Shown: positions 1 through 9,175 of the stretch, one piece after another
Numbering within the stretch: position 1 is the stretch's first letter
Layout of the letters: each line of letters starts with the position of its first letter
Source of the DNA: a bacterium
GTDB taxonomy: Bacteria; Patescibacteriota; Doudnabacteria; UBA920
DNA: 32,850 bases
Assembly (NCBI GenBank): GCA_021847435.1
Contig: JAJZRC010000006.1
Coordinates: 1-32,850, forward strand
Direction: 5' to 3'
Made by a program: the position numbers and the translations under genes
Notes under the pieces: generated by a model
What the model saw: only the letters and a program-made list of their open reading frames with translations
Databases searched by the model: none
Told to the model about the DNA's origin: nothing

Positions 1-1
1 T

Positions 2-466
2 GATGCCGTGGCTAATACCCTCATTGCGCAGCTGCTGTTTTTGGACGCCGAAAACAGCAAGGAAGACATCAAGCTTTACATAAATTCCCCGGGCGGCAGC
101 GTGACCGCGGCTCTGGCCATGTATGATACCATGCAGCACGTAAAAGCCGATGTATCCACTATTTGCATCGGCCAGGCGGCTTCCGCCGCCGCCGTGCTGT
201 TGGCCGCGGGCAAAAAAGGCAAGCGTTTTTCCCTGCCCAATTCCCGCGTACTCATCCATCAGGTTATGGGCGGGGCCGAAGGACAGCAAAAAGACATTGT
301 GATCGCGGCCAATGAAATTACCCGCATCAAGAACCAGCTTAACCAGATTTTGTCCAAGCATACCGGGCAGAGCGTTAAGACCATAGAGGCTGATACGGAC
401 CGGGATTTCTGGATGACTTCCGAGGAGGCCAAAAAGTACGGAATTGTGGACAAAATCATCCAGTAA
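2..466 (+). CDS. clpP: ATP-dependent Clp protease proteolytic subunit ClpP, 5'-truncated by window edge
   Basis: Translation contains [34 protein letters not shown] (catalytic Ser region), LIHQVMGG (catalytic His region) and [23 protein letters not shown]. Frame is open to the window edge. Confidence 0.95.
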   Translation, partial: DAVANTLIAQLLFLDAENSKEDIKLYINSPGGSVTAALAMYDTMQHVKADVSTICIGQAASAAAVLLAAGKKGKRFSLPNSRVLIHQVMGGAEGQQKDIVIAANEITRIKNQLNQILSKHTGQSVKTIEADTDRDFWMTSEEAKKYGIVDKIIQ

Positions 467-493
467 TTATCACTTGACACCCAAGAGTGCTAA
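467..493 (+). promoter_or_regulatory. CIRCE-type HrcA operator
   Basis: TTATCACTT-N9-GAGTGCTAA. Compared with consensus TTAGCACTC-N9-GAGTGCTAA, the left half is 7/9, the right half 9/9, the spacer exactly 9 nt. Located upstream of hrcA. Confidence 0.8.
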
Positions 494-503
494 ATGCTAA
501 CAT
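474..503 (+). promoter_or_regulatory. Sigma70-like promoter overlapping the CIRCE
   Basis: TTGACA (474-479), 18-nt spacer, TAACAT (498-503). Confidence 0.55.
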
Positions 504-522
504 GCATTTAGCGCTCTTTTTT
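483..522 (+). terminator. Putative intrinsic terminator of clpP overlapping the hrcA promoter/operator
   Basis: AAGAGTGCTAAATGC-TAACAT-GCATTTAGCGCTCTT stem (15 bp, one G-U) followed by a T run. Confidence 0.6.
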
Positions 523-623
523 GTTAACTGCTAATTAATGGAAAACTCTAAAATAACCTCAAGACAAGCCCGCCCTGGCTTCGCAGGGCGCAAACTTAAC
601 AGTTATCAATTTAGATAATATTT

Positions 624-1376
624 ATGACGGCGAATGAATCTAAAATAACGGCGAGGCAAGCCAAAATTTTGGCTGCAATAGTGAAGGAAAATTGCGACAG
701 CTGCGACCCGGTTGCCAGCGCCGATTTGGCAAAAAAATATAATTTTGGGGTCTCGGCACCGACTATCCGCAATGAGATGCAGGAACTGGAAAAACAGGGT
801 TACATAAAACAGCCGCATACTTCGGCCGGCCGTGTTCCCACTGACAAGGGTTTTCGGTTTTTCGTAAATGAGCTTATGGACAGGGTGAAACTGAGCCTCA
901 AGGAGCGGGATGTTTTAAGGCGGGAACTTATCAAACTGCAAATGGCCCATATGGAAATGGGGCGGCGTTTGACAAAGCTGGTTTCCGAACACAGCCAGTC
1001 GGCCAGTTTTGCCTTGCTGGAGAACGAAATTTCCACTACCGGCCTGGCTAATATTTTAAGCAACCCCGCCTTGCCGGCGGAAGATGCCCGGGAGATTGCC
1101 CGGTTTTTTGACAATCTGGACAAACACGCGGAAAAGATGATCATGGAGTATTCGGAAAAAGGCCCTAAGACCATCATCGGCAAGGAAATTGAACTGTCCA
1201 AAACCAGCGACTATTCCATGATTGTTTCGGGATTAAAACTTCCGGACGGCAAAAAGGGCGTGATTGGCCTGGTGGGCCCAAAGAGCATGAAGTACCAAAA
1301 AAATCTTTCACTGATGGAGTATATTTCCAAATTGTTAGGAGGCAGCGCGATTCTATTATTCATTTTAACAAAATAA
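624..1376 (+). CDS. hrcA: Heat-inducible transcription repressor HrcA (short, 250 aa)
   Basis: N-terminal winged-helix pattern ITARQAKILAAIVKENCDSCDPVASADLAKKYNFGVSAPTIRNEMQELEKQGYIKQPHTSAGRVPTDKGFRFFVNELM. Gene order hrcA-grpE-dnaK. Confidence 0.93.
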   Translation: MTANESKITARQAKILAAIVKENCDSCDPVASADLAKKYNFGVSAPTIRNEMQELEKQGYIKQPHTSAGRVPTDKGFRFFVNELMDRVKLSLKERDVLRRELIKLQMAHMEMGRRLTKLVSEHSQSASFALLENEISTTGLANILSNPALPAEDAREIARFFDNLDKHAEKMIMEYSEKGPKTIIGKEIELSKTSDYSMIVSGLKLPDGKKGVIGLVGPKSMKYQKNLSLMEYISKLLGGSAILLFILTK

Positions 1377-1398
1377 CACGCCATATTGTTTAATTAAT

Positions 1399-1923
1399 AT
1401 GACAGACGAACAACAAAACGACAATAATCAGAATATTACATTAGAAAAGCTCCAGGCCGATTTAGACCAGGCCTTAAACGGATGGAAGCGGACAGCCGCG
1501 GACTTTGAAAACTATAAAAAACGCAAAGAGGCGGAAAACAAGGAATTAGTGGAATTTGCCAGCGAAGTGACAGTGGCAAAATTGCTGCCAACCTTGGACA
1601 CCCTGGAACAGGCATTAAAGCATTTGCCGGAGTACCGGAACGCCGGAGAGCCGGAAGTTCTGAATCCGGATTTTGAGAAACAATACCGGAACTGGCAGGC
1701 GGGCGTGGATGGGACCATAAAACAGCTGGATAAAGTTTTAGGGGAATTGGGGGTAAAAAAAATAGAAGCCTTGGGAAACAAGTTTGATCCGAATTTTCAC
1801 GAAGCCGTACGCGAGGTGGCAGGGGATGAGGATCAGGTTGTGGTGGAAGAACTGCAAACCGGCTTTGAATTGAACGGCAAAATTATTCGGCCTTCGCAGG
1901 TGGTCATTAGCAAAAAAAGGTAG
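1399..1923 (+). CDS. grpE: Nucleotide exchange factor GrpE
   Basis: LQADLDQALNGWKRTAADFENYKKRKE, C-terminal NFHEAVREVAGDEDQVVVEELQTGFELNGKIIRPSQVVISKK. Confidence 0.95.
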   Translation: MTDEQQNDNNQNITLEKLQADLDQALNGWKRTAADFENYKKRKEAENKELVEFASEVTVAKLLPTLDTLEQALKHLPEYRNAGEPEVLNPDFEKQYRNWQAGVDGTIKQLDKVLGELGVKKIEALGNKFDPNFHEAVREVAGDEDQVVVEELQTGFELNGKIIRPSQVVISKKR

Positions 1924-1998
1924 CGAATTATGCGTCAGTCATGGAGCAAATAAAATAACTGTCTTCCCGGTTGGGGACACAGAGAAAACAGCGAGCGC

Positions 1999-2292
1999 AT
2001 GAATATAAAAGACATGTTTGAGGTAGGGGCGATAATGGAAAGCGAAGACAAGGCTAAAAGCATTGCGGTTCTGGATGGAGACAACTGCGTGATAATGGGC
2101 AAGCTTCTGAATAAGAACAAGATTATTTTACAGATGAAGCGGCTGCTGGACGAATCCGCGGGGAATGTGTTCGTGAGGCTGAAAGACGAGTTCCATAAGG
2201 AGTTTTTGATATCCAAAAAATTGCTGGCCAGCAAGAAAGTTTTGGGCCTGACTTTAAATCAGTTTAAAAATTTTGAAATTTCGGAACTCTAA
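1999..2292 (+). CDS. Hypothetical protein between grpE and dnaK
   Basis: 97-aa ORF in the operon with no recognised family. Confidence 0.6.
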   Translation: MNIKDMFEVGAIMESEDKAKSIAVLDGDNCVIMGKLLNKNKIILQMKRLLDESAGNVFVRLKDEFHKEFLISKKLLASKKVLGLTLNQFKNFEISEL

Positions 2293-2396
2293 GCGGAAAT
2301 TTACAGCTTGAAAATTTAAATTTTGCCTTTTTTGGCTTTCGGGCCGGAACCGGCAAATCATATAAATTTAAATAAGATTAAGCAAGGAGAATATTT

Positions 2397-4298
2397 ATGT
2401 CAAAAATCATCGGTATAGACTTAGGCACTTCCAATTCCGCTGCCAGCGTCATGGAAGCGGGCAAGCCGGTAATCATTCCGGCCGCGGAAGGCGCGTCTTT
2501 GGGCGGCAAAGCCTTTCCGTCTTACGTGGCTTTTACCAAGGAAGGCCAGCTGCTTGTCGGGGAACCGGCGCGCCGCCAGGCCGTAACCAATCCGGAAGGC
2601 ACTATTTTTGAAGCCAAGCGCAAAATGGGCCAGAAGTTCAACTATACGGTTAACGGCAAGGATTATACCCCGGAACAGATCAGCGCTTTTATTTTGCAGA
2701 AAATCAAGAAAGACGCGGAGACTTTTTTGGGACAGCCCGTAGCCAAAGCGGTAGTTACCGTGCCTGCTTATTTTGATGATGCCCAAAGGCAGGCAACCAA
2801 GAATGCCGGCGAGATTGCCGGGCTGGAGATTGTGCGCGTAATCAATGAGCCGACCGCCGCGGCTTTTGCCTACGGCCTGGACAAGTCCGGAGCCAAGGAC
2901 CAGAAAATTCTGGTGTTTGACCTGGGCGGCGGTACGCTGGATGTGACCATTATGGATTTTGGCGAGCACGAAGGCCAGGCAACTTTCGAAGTGCTGTCCA
3001 CTTCCGGCGACACCCAGCTGGGCGGCAAGGATATGGACAAGGCCTTGATTGATTATTTGACCGCCACTTTCAAAACCGAAAGCGGCATTGACGTCTCCCA
3101 GGATAAAATGGCCATGAACCGGATCCGCGAGGCATCGGAAAAAGCCAAAATAGAATTATCCACCACTTTGGAAACCGATATTAACCTGCCGTTTATTACC
3201 GCGGACCAGAACGGCCCCAAACACCTGCAGCTTAAAATCACCCGGGCTAAGCTGGAAGAATTAATTAAGTCCATTGTGGACAGGATGCGCCATCCGGTGG
3301 AGCAGGCTATTAACGATGTTGCAAAAAAACTCGGCACTTCGTTCGGCCCCCAGAATATTGATAAGATTATTTTAATCGGCGGCCCTACCCGCATGCCGGC
3401 CGTGAAGAAATTCGTGGAGGATTTCATCGGCAAGGCGGTTGAAGGGGGCATTGATCCCATGGAAGCCGTAGCCAAGGGTGCGGCCATTCAGGGCGGCATT
3501 TTGGGCGGCGATGTCCAGGGCAAGGAAATTCTGCTTCTGGACGTAACTCCGCTGACTTTGGGTTTGGAAACCCTTGGCGGCGTGCGCACTCCATTGATTG
3601 AGCGCAACACCACCATCCCGACATCCAAAAGCCAGGTGTTTTCCACCGCGGCTGACAACCAGACTTCCGTGGAAATCCATGTACTGCAGGGCGAGCGCGA
3701 ATTCGCAACAGACAACAAATCGCTGGGCCGCTTTATTTTGGACGGCATTCCTCCGGCGCCCCGCGGCATTCCCCAGGTGGAAGTGGCTTTTGATATTGAT
3801 GCTAACGGCATTTTGACTGTCAAAGCCAAGGATAAAGCCACCAACAAAGAGCAGCATATTACCATTCAGGGCTCTTCTAATTTGAACAAGGACGAAATTG
3901 AACGCATGAAAAAAGAGGCCGAGGCTCACGCGGCCGAAGACCGCAAGCGCAAAGAAACCGTGGATGCCCGCAATCATGCCGATACTCTGATTTCGGTTTC
4001 CGAAAAAACTCTTAAAGATGCCGGCGATAAGGCCAAAGCCGAAGACCGCAGCGCGGTGGAAGAAAAAGTCAAAGCCTTAAAAGAGGTCAAGGACAAGGAC
4101 GATGTGGAGGCGATTAAAAAGGCCATGGATGCCTTGTCCGAAGCCGTGCAGAAAGTCGGCGCGGCTATGTACGAGTCCGGAAAGACAGACAAGCCGGAAA
4201 ATCAGAATACCGGAGGCTCCAGCCCGGAACAGGGCCCGTCGGCAGGCCCCGGAGCCGCAAGCGGACCGGTGGACGCGGAATTTAAGGAAGTAAAATAG
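2397..4298 (+). CDS. dnaK: Molecular chaperone DnaK (Hsp70)
   Basis: [80 protein letters not shown]-terminal [10 protein letters not shown]-like aaggag upstream. Confidence 0.98.
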   Translation: MSKIIGIDLGTSNSAASVMEAGKPVIIPAAEGASLGGKAFPSYVAFTKEGQLLVGEPARRQAVTNPEGTIFEAKRKMGQKFNYTVNGKDYTPEQISAFILQKIKKDAETFLGQPVAKAVVTVPAYFDDAQRQATKNAGEIAGLEIVRVINEPTAAAFAYGLDKSGAKDQKILVFDLGGGTLDVTIMDFGEHEGQATFEVLSTSGDTQLGGKDMDKALIDYLTATFKTESGIDVSQDKMAMNRIREASEKAKIELSTTLETDINLPFITADQNGPKHLQLKITRAKLEELIKSIVDRMRHPVEQAINDVAKKLGTSFGPQNIDKIILIGGPTRMPAVKKFVEDFIGKAVEGGIDPMEAVAKGAAIQGGILGGDVQGKEILLLDVTPLTLGLETLGGVRTPLIERNTTIPTSKSQVFSTAADNQTSVEIHVLQGEREFATDNKSLGRFILDGIPPAPRGIPQVEVAFDIDANGILTVKAKDKATNKEQHITIQGSSNLNKDEIERMKKEAEAHAAEDRKRKETVDARNHADTLISVSEKTLKDAGDKAKAEDRSAVEEKVKALKEVKDKDDVEAIKKAMDALSEAVQKVGAAMYESGKTDKPENQNTGGSSPEQGPSAGPGAASGPVDAEFKEVK

Positions 4299-4307
4299 TT
4301 TTGGTTT

Positions 4308-4335
4308 AAGCCTGCGGGCGGTTCCCGCGCGGCTT
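4308..4335 (+). terminator. Hairpin downstream of dnaK
   Basis: AAGCC-t-GCGGG-cggtt-CCCGC-gc-GGCTT inverted repeat. No strong T tract. Confidence 0.35.
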
Positions 4336-4354
4336 CAAAATTAAAAATATTGCC

Positions 4355-5098
4355 ATGTCAGCCAAAACTTTTTTGCTGCTGGTGTCCATCTTTTTAGCCG
4401 GTGCTTTTGCCTATTTAAGGATTCAGGCCGCCGGTTCGCCGGATTCTGAGTTTAACCGGACCACCCGGTATCGGCTGGGCCAAAATCAGCTCGTTCGCAG
4501 CGTCTTAAATTTACACCGCGCTGGAGATGCCCGAAGGTGGTATTTATCCGGCAGTTCCGCTTTGGTCATTGAGGTGGTTCAGGCCAAAGGCGGCAGCCTG
4601 GATGACGCGGTCATAGCGGATTTTGCGCAGAAAATAGGCGGGATATCGCGTCGCCCGGTTACCGTGTATAATACGGAAAAAATTCCCGAAGGCGCGCTGA
4701 ATGGCAGCGACCTCGCCCAAATCAGCAGTAAATTCAGGCGCCATGTCCTGTCGGGCCAGCCGAATTTATTTGTGGTATATGCTGAAGATTTGGCGGGTAG
4801 CGACGGTCAGGCGGCCCGGACCTTTGAGGAGTACGGCATCGCGCTTTCAGCCAAGAAAATTTCCGAAATGGCTGCCGGCCAGCCCCAAGCCTTGGCGGAC
4901 GCGCAGCGGCATTTGCTGCTGCACGAATTCGGGCACCAGCTGGGCCTTGCCGATAACGATTCGCCGGTATGCGTAATGCATCCCCAAACCGAATCCCTGT
5001 CCCGGCCAGTGGCGCTCAACGGCAAGTTCGCCGTGCTGGATTTTTGCAGCCAAGAATCGCAGCAGTTAAACGGATTGCAGCAAGCAGCAAATAATTAA
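4355..5098 (+). CDS. Secreted or membrane-anchored matrixin-like zinc metalloprotease
   Basis: N-terminal hydrophobic segment; HLLLHEFGHQLGLADNDSPVCVMHP fits HExxHxxGxxD plus a downstream Met. Confidence 0.75.
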   Translation: MSAKTFLLLVSIFLAGAFAYLRIQAAGSPDSEFNRTTRYRLGQNQLVRSVLNLHRAGDARRWYLSGSSALVIEVVQAKGGSLDDAVIADFAQKIGGISRRPVTVYNTEKIPEGALNGSDLAQISSKFRRHVLSGQPNLFVVYAEDLAGSDGQAARTFEEYGIALSAKKISEMAAGQPQALADAQRHLLLHEFGHQLGLADNDSPVCVMHPQTESLSRPVALNGKFAVLDFCSQESQQLNGLQQAANN

Positions 5099-5107
5099 TC
5101 TATATAT

Positions 5108-5398
5108 ATGGCAGAACAGCAACCCAACCAGGTGCAAGTTAAAATTAACGATGAAATACTCAAGGCCGTTTATGCCAACGGCGTGAATGTGGCTTATACC
5201 CCGGAGGAGTTTGTATTGGATTTTATGACCGTGTTTCCGCCCGCGGGAATTGTCAGCAGCAGGGTCGTGATGTCTCCCGGGCATATCAAACGGCTAGCCG
5301 GCGTCTTAAGCGAAAATATTAAGCGCTTTGAGGAGCAGCACGGGGAAATAAAGGCGGGCATTCAGAATGAACACAAGTTCGGGTTTAGAACGGAATAA
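5108..5398 (+). CDS. DUF3467-like protein
   Basis: VAYTPEEFVLDFMTVFPPAGIVSSRVVMSPGHIKRLAGVLSENIKRFEEQHGEI resembles DUF3467 family members. Confidence 0.75.
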   Translation: MAEQQPNQVQVKINDEILKAVYANGVNVAYTPEEFVLDFMTVFPPAGIVSSRVVMSPGHIKRLAGVLSENIKRFEEQHGEIKAGIQNEHKFGFRTE

Positions 5399-5470
5399 AT
5401 TATACAAACGGGTAACAAGAGACAAGCAACGAGGGCTTGCAGCTTGCTACCTGCAACTTGTCACTTGATT

Positions 5471-6619
5471 ATGGCCAAAGATTTTTATGACATTTTAGGC
5501 GTTTCCAAAACCGCTACCCAGGATGAAATTAAGCGGGCATTTAGAAAAAAAGCCCATGAGTACCATCCCGATAAGGGCAATGGCAACGCGGAAAAGTTCA
5601 AGGAAGTAAATGAAGCTTACCAGGTACTGTCAGACGCCGCCAAACGCCAGCGCTATGATCAGTATGGCTCGAATTTTGAACAGGCAGGCGGCTGGCAGGG
5701 CGGCAGCCCTTTCGGCGGGGGCGCTCAGGGCTGGGATTTTGGCAATTTTTCCGGCGGATTTGATTTTGGTTCGGATCTAGGCGATATTTTCGGCGATATT
5801 TTTGGTACCCGGCAGGAACGGTCGAGCCGCCGCAACCGCGGGGTCGACTTGGAAATGGGTATTGCGATCAGCTTTGAAGAAGCGGTTTTTGGCGTGGAAA
5901 AAGAAGCGGTCTTGGAAAAAAATGACGCGTGCAAAACTTGTGCGGGCAGCGGCGCGCAGCCGGAAAGCAAGATTGTAACTTGCCCTAAATGCCACGGACA
6001 AGGGCAAATTCGCACTACTACCAGAACGATTTTCGGCACCATGGCTTCCTCCATCGCCTGTGACCGCTGCCGGGGCATGGGCAAGCTCCCGGAAAATCCC
6101 TGCAAAACCTGCGGAGGCAGCGGTGTGCTGCGGCAGGAAAAAACCATTGCCGTAAAGATTCCGGCGGGTATTGATAATGGCCAGCGCATCCGTATTGCCG
6201 GAGAGGGGGAGGCCGGTTACCGGGGTTCCAGCCCGGGCGATTTATTTTTGGTTGTAAAAGTGGGCCCGTCAAAGGACTTTACCCGCGACGGCTTTACTTT
6301 AATGAAAGACTTGCCGGTGAGTTTTACCCAGGCTGCATTGGGAGCCAAAATTCTGGTAAAAACTTTGGATGGCGTAATTGAGCTGAAAGTCCCCGCCGGC
6401 ACCCAGAGCGGCACGGTCTTTAAGGTTAAAGACAAAGGGGTGCCGTATTTGAACGAAAAAAGCCGCCGCGGCAGCCTTTTAATTACGGTGCGCGTGGTTA
6501 TTCCAAAAAAACTTTCCAAAAAAGAAAAGGAACTCCTTGTGTCCATTGCCAATGAGCGGGGAGAGGTCGTGGAGGTGGATCAGGGTTTCTGGGACAGCAT
6601 CAAAGACGGTTTCCGTTAG
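5471..6619 (+). CDS. dnaJ: Molecular chaperone DnaJ (start reassigned from 5444 to ATG 5471)
   Basis: J domain MAKDFYDILGVSKTATQDEIKRAFRKKAHEYHPDKG with HPD; G/F region; zinc-binding CXXCXGXG-type repeats (CKTCAGSG, CPKCHGQG, CDRCRGMG, CKTCGGSG). Confidence 0.97.
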   Translation: MAKDFYDILGVSKTATQDEIKRAFRKKAHEYHPDKGNGNAEKFKEVNEAYQVLSDAAKRQRYDQYGSNFEQAGGWQGGSPFGGGAQGWDFGNFSGGFDFGSDLGDIFGDIFGTRQERSSRRNRGVDLEMGIAISFEEAVFGVEKEAVLEKNDACKTCAGSGAQPESKIVTCPKCHGQGQIRTTTRTIFGTMASSIACDRCRGMGKLPENPCKTCGGSGVLRQEKTIAVKIPAGIDNGQRIRIAGEGEAGYRGSSPGDLFLVVKVGPSKDFTRDGFTLMKDLPVSFTQAALGAKILVKTLDGVIELKVPAGTQSGTVFKVKDKGVPYLNEKSRRGSLLITVRVVIPKKLSKKEKELLVSIANERGEVVEVDQGFWDSIKDGFR

Positions 6620-6635
6620 TTTTTAAACCCCGGCA

Positions 6636-6657
6636 CTCCGCGGCTTAAGCCGCGGAG
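6636..6657 (+). terminator. Terminator-like perfect palindrome after dnaJ
   Basis: CTCCGCGGCTTAAGCCGCGGAG, 22-nt perfect palindrome shortly after the dnaJ stop. Confidence 0.5.
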
Positions 6658-6718
6658 CCGCCTTTATTTATGTTCCCGAATATGCTATAATTAATTTACA
6701 AAAATAAAAAATATTTTC

Positions 6719-7264
6719 ATGGCTTCCGCAAGCGAATTCAGCCAACTCATTCAAAATTTTAACTGGCATACTCCGTCCTGGGACTTGTTTATCATGCTTT
6801 TTTGGGCGGTGGCCAGTATTTTTTATGCTTTTGCCGCCGGGCGGGGGAGAATAATCAGCCTGCTGATGAGCTTGTACATAGCGAAGCTGCTGGTATTGCA
6901 GGCTCCATGGCTAACCAATGCCATAAACCAAAAACTTCCAAGCAGTTTGTCCAGCATACAGCAGCTGGTGAGTTTCTTGATTATTTTCATTATTTTGTTT
7001 GTGCTGCTGAGCCGCTATGCTTTCCGGACATCCGCAGACGGCAGGCATTTCGGTTCCATTGTTTTTACCTTGATCTTCGCCGTGCTGCAAGTCGGCCTGC
7101 TGATCAGCACGATTTTGGGCTATTTGGCGGTTTCCGGAAAAGAGTTTTCCCCGCTTGTCAGTTTTTTGTTTTTGTCCGGCACCTCGGCCTTTATTTGGCT
7201 TTTGGCGCCGCTGGCATATTTAATTATTTTGGGTCGCTCTGTGGCTGACCCTAGCGAAATATAA
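6719..7264 (+). CDS. Multi-pass membrane protein, CvpA-like appearance
   Basis: 181 aa with several hydrophobic helices. TATAAT (6686-6691) upstream. Confidence 0.6.
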   Translation: MASASEFSQLIQNFNWHTPSWDLFIMLFWAVASIFYAFAAGRGRIISLLMSLYIAKLLVLQAPWLTNAINQKLPSSLSSIQQLVSFLIIFIILFVLLSRYAFRTSADGRHFGSIVFTLIFAVLQVGLLISTILGYLAVSGKEFSPLVSFLFLSGTSAFIWLLAPLAYLIILGRSVADPSEI

Positions 7265-7268
7265 TTTT

Positions 7269-7649
7269 ATGAGACACACAATCTTGATGGTGGATGACGA
7301 CATGCTGATCCTGAATACTTTAAAAAAGCGTTTTGCCACCTGGGAAACCGAAGTTTACACGGCCAGCACGCCGGATGAGGCCAAAAAAATCCTTGCCAGC
7401 TTGACGCCGGAAATCGTTATTTTGGACCTGCTCTTGACCAAAGAAGACGGTTCTTCCGGCGTACTTGATTATTTGCACGGCGAGGAACGCCTAAAAAACG
7501 TCCCGGTGCTGGTATTGACCAACCTGGACAAGCCAGAGCTAAAGCAGATGCTCTTGTCCCAGGGCATAAAAGAATATTTGATTAAAGGCAGCATGACTCT
7601 GGACGACTTGTACGCCAAAGTAGCGGGATATTTGGAGCCGAAAAAATAA
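7269..7649 (+). CDS. Stand-alone response regulator receiver domain
   Basis: ILMVDDDMLIL, EIVILDLLLTKEDG (phospho-acceptor Asp), VLVLTNLD, and a Lys in KGSMT. No output domain. Confidence 0.88.
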   Translation: MRHTILMVDDDMLILNTLKKRFATWETEVYTASTPDEAKKILASLTPEIVILDLLLTKEDGSSGVLDYLHGEERLKNVPVLVLTNLDKPELKQMLLSQGIKEYLIKGSMTLDDLYAKVAGYLEPKK

Positions 7650-7658
7650 GCAGCAGAT

Positions 7659-8576
7659 TTACGCCCGCGACCAGCGGGCAAAAATTCCGGTGGAAATCAT
7701 TCTGCCGGAATTTTGTTTTAAGCAAAGCTCGCCGAACGTAATTTTGCCTTGAAGATTTTTTGTCGCGTCTTCCAGTAAATTTTGCAGAGCCAGAGCCGAG
7801 GAATTGGTGGCATATCCGTTGACCAGCAAAAATCTGGCATCTGGGGACAGCAGTTTTACGCAGTCGTTTAAGAGTTCGGGCAAATGCTCGTTGAATTTCC
7901 AGACTTTGCCGGAAGGAGACCGGCCAAATGCCGGCGGATCCATAATAATGCCGTCATAGCGCGCGCCGCGCTTGGCTTCGCGCTTGGCGAACTTGGCCGC
8001 ATCATCCAGGATCCAGCGGACTGCGGTTTGGGGAAGCTGGTTAAGCTTGCAGTTTTCCGAAGCCCAATTAAGGCTGGGCTTGGACGCGTCTACGTGGGTG
8101 ACCTGGGCCCCGGCCTTGGCCAAAACGACGGTGGCCCCGCCCGTATAGGCAAAAAGATTTAAGATTTTCAGCTGTTGGGATTGATGCGGGTTCGCAGTGC
8201 CAGAGGTTATATTTGGAATTGGAAATTTGGAATTGGAAATTTCTTTTAACATCCATTCCCAGTTCGCCGCCTGTTCCGCAAAAAGCCCCGTGTGTTTAAA
8301 GGGGGATAGGTGTAAATAAAACTTGATGCGGTTGAAAGCTATGGTCCAGCGATCAGGCACAGGCTTGTTGATTTTCCACTTGCCTTTTTCCCCGCCATGC
8401 CCCGCGACAAATACGGCGTGGGCGCGGTGCCAGTCCGCGGCCGGCAGGGTTTTTGGCCAGATGATTTGCGGGTCCGGCCGTGAGAGAATAATGTCGCCCC
8501 AGCGCTCCAAACGAAAACCGTCCCCGGTGTCCAGGAGTTCGAAATCGGGAAAATTTTTAAAATACAGCAGCTCCAT
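7659..8576 (-). CDS. Class I SAM-dependent methyltransferase, rRNA methyltransferase-like (RlmI/YccW type)
   Basis: KILNLFAYTGGATVVLAKAGAQVTHVDASKPSLNWASENCKLN and DGIIMDPPAFGRSPSGKVWKFNEHL. Confidence 0.8.
   Translation of the reverse strand: MELLYFKNFPDFELLDTGDGFRLERWGDIILSRPDPQIIWPKTLPAADWHRAHAVFVAGHGGEKGKWKINKPVPDRWTIAFNRIKFYLHLSPFKHTGLFAEQAANWEWMLKEISNSKFPIPNITSGTANPHQSQQLKILNLFAYTGGATVVLAKAGAQVTHVDASKPSLNWASENCKLNQLPQTAVRWILDDAAKFAKREAKRGARYDGIIMDPPAFGRSPSGKVWKFNEHLPELLNDCVKLLSPDARFLLVNGYATNSSALALQNLLEDATKNLQGKITFGELCLKQNSGRMISTGIFARWSRA
8212..8242 (+). repeat. Two perfect tandem copies of TTTGGAATTGGAAA plus TTT, inside the methyltransferase CDS
   Basis: tttggaattggaaa tttggaattggaaa ttt read directly. 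Confidence 0.9.
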
Positions 8577-8578
8577 AA

Positions 8579-8947
8579 TTATTCCTGTTCAGCCAAAGTA
8601 ATATCGCCCAGCATAAAATTTTGCAGGGAGCCTTGGTAGGTAACCCTTACCTGCTTGCCCAAAAGCCGGTTGAAGTCGCGGCTGGTTTGGATGTAAATGA
8701 CTTGTGCGGATGTTTTGAGCAGTAAATTTCCCTTGTCAGGATTGTCTGATTTTTCCAAAAGCCCTTCCCAGACATTAATTTGGGGTTTTTCCGCGGCAGC
8801 CGGCGGGTTGGCGTTCCGGGACGGCTCAGGACTGGCAGGCTTGTTGAAGCGCCGGCTGAAATTTGAATTTGCCGCTGCCCAGACAGCCAACAGTGCGATT
8901 GCTGCCGCAGCTGTCCATAGATACGCGGGTTTGATTTTAATTGCCAT
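8579..8947 (-). CDS. Membrane-anchored hypothetical protein (start probably internal ATG; ORF extends to 9007)
   Basis: MAIKIKPAYLWTAAAAIALLAVWAAANS signal-anchor followed by a Pro/Ala linker and a small globular domain. Confidence 0.6.
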   Translation of the reverse strand: MAIKIKPAYLWTAAAAIALLAVWAAANSNFSRRFNKPASPEPSRNANPPAAAEKPQINVWEGLLEKSDNPDKGNLLLKTSAQVIYIQTSRDFNRLLGKQVRVTYQGSLQNFMLGDITLAEQE

Positions 8948-9015
8948 AGCTTTTAGGTTAATAGAATGCTTTGCTTTTAGTTTTGCCTTTTTTTTGCCTT
9001 TTGTCAAAGCGGCTC

Positions 9016-9044
9016 TTGTGTTTTTTTGTTATTTATTGTAAAAT
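9016..9044 (+). promoter_or_regulatory. Putative promoter for the tRNA-Lys pair
   Basis: TTGTGT-N17-TAAAAT ending 28 nt upstream of the first tRNA. Confidence 0.45.
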
Positions 9045-9072
9045 ATCATAGATTTCATCCGTAAAATTTTAT

Positions 9073-9145
9073 GGGTTCGTAGCTCAGTTGGTAGAGCAGC
9101 GGCCTTTTAAGCCGTTTGTCGTGGGTTCGATCCCTACTCGCTACA
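9073..9145 (+). tRNA. tRNA-Lys(UUU)-like, possibly chimeric or degenerate (acceptor stem mismatched, no encoded CCA)
   Basis: D arm, anticodon arm (loop CTTTTAA) and T arm intact, but 5' GGGTTCG does not pair with 3' TCGCTAC. Confidence 0.6.
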
Positions 9146-9175
9146 TCTCGCCTTAAAAAAACTTAATAAATCCGT

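Noticed and set aside
2421-3977. Several long antisense ORFs across dnaK (182, 144, 201, 125 aa)
   Set aside because: Shadow ORFs opposite a strongly coding GC-rich gene; composition typical of antisense translation.
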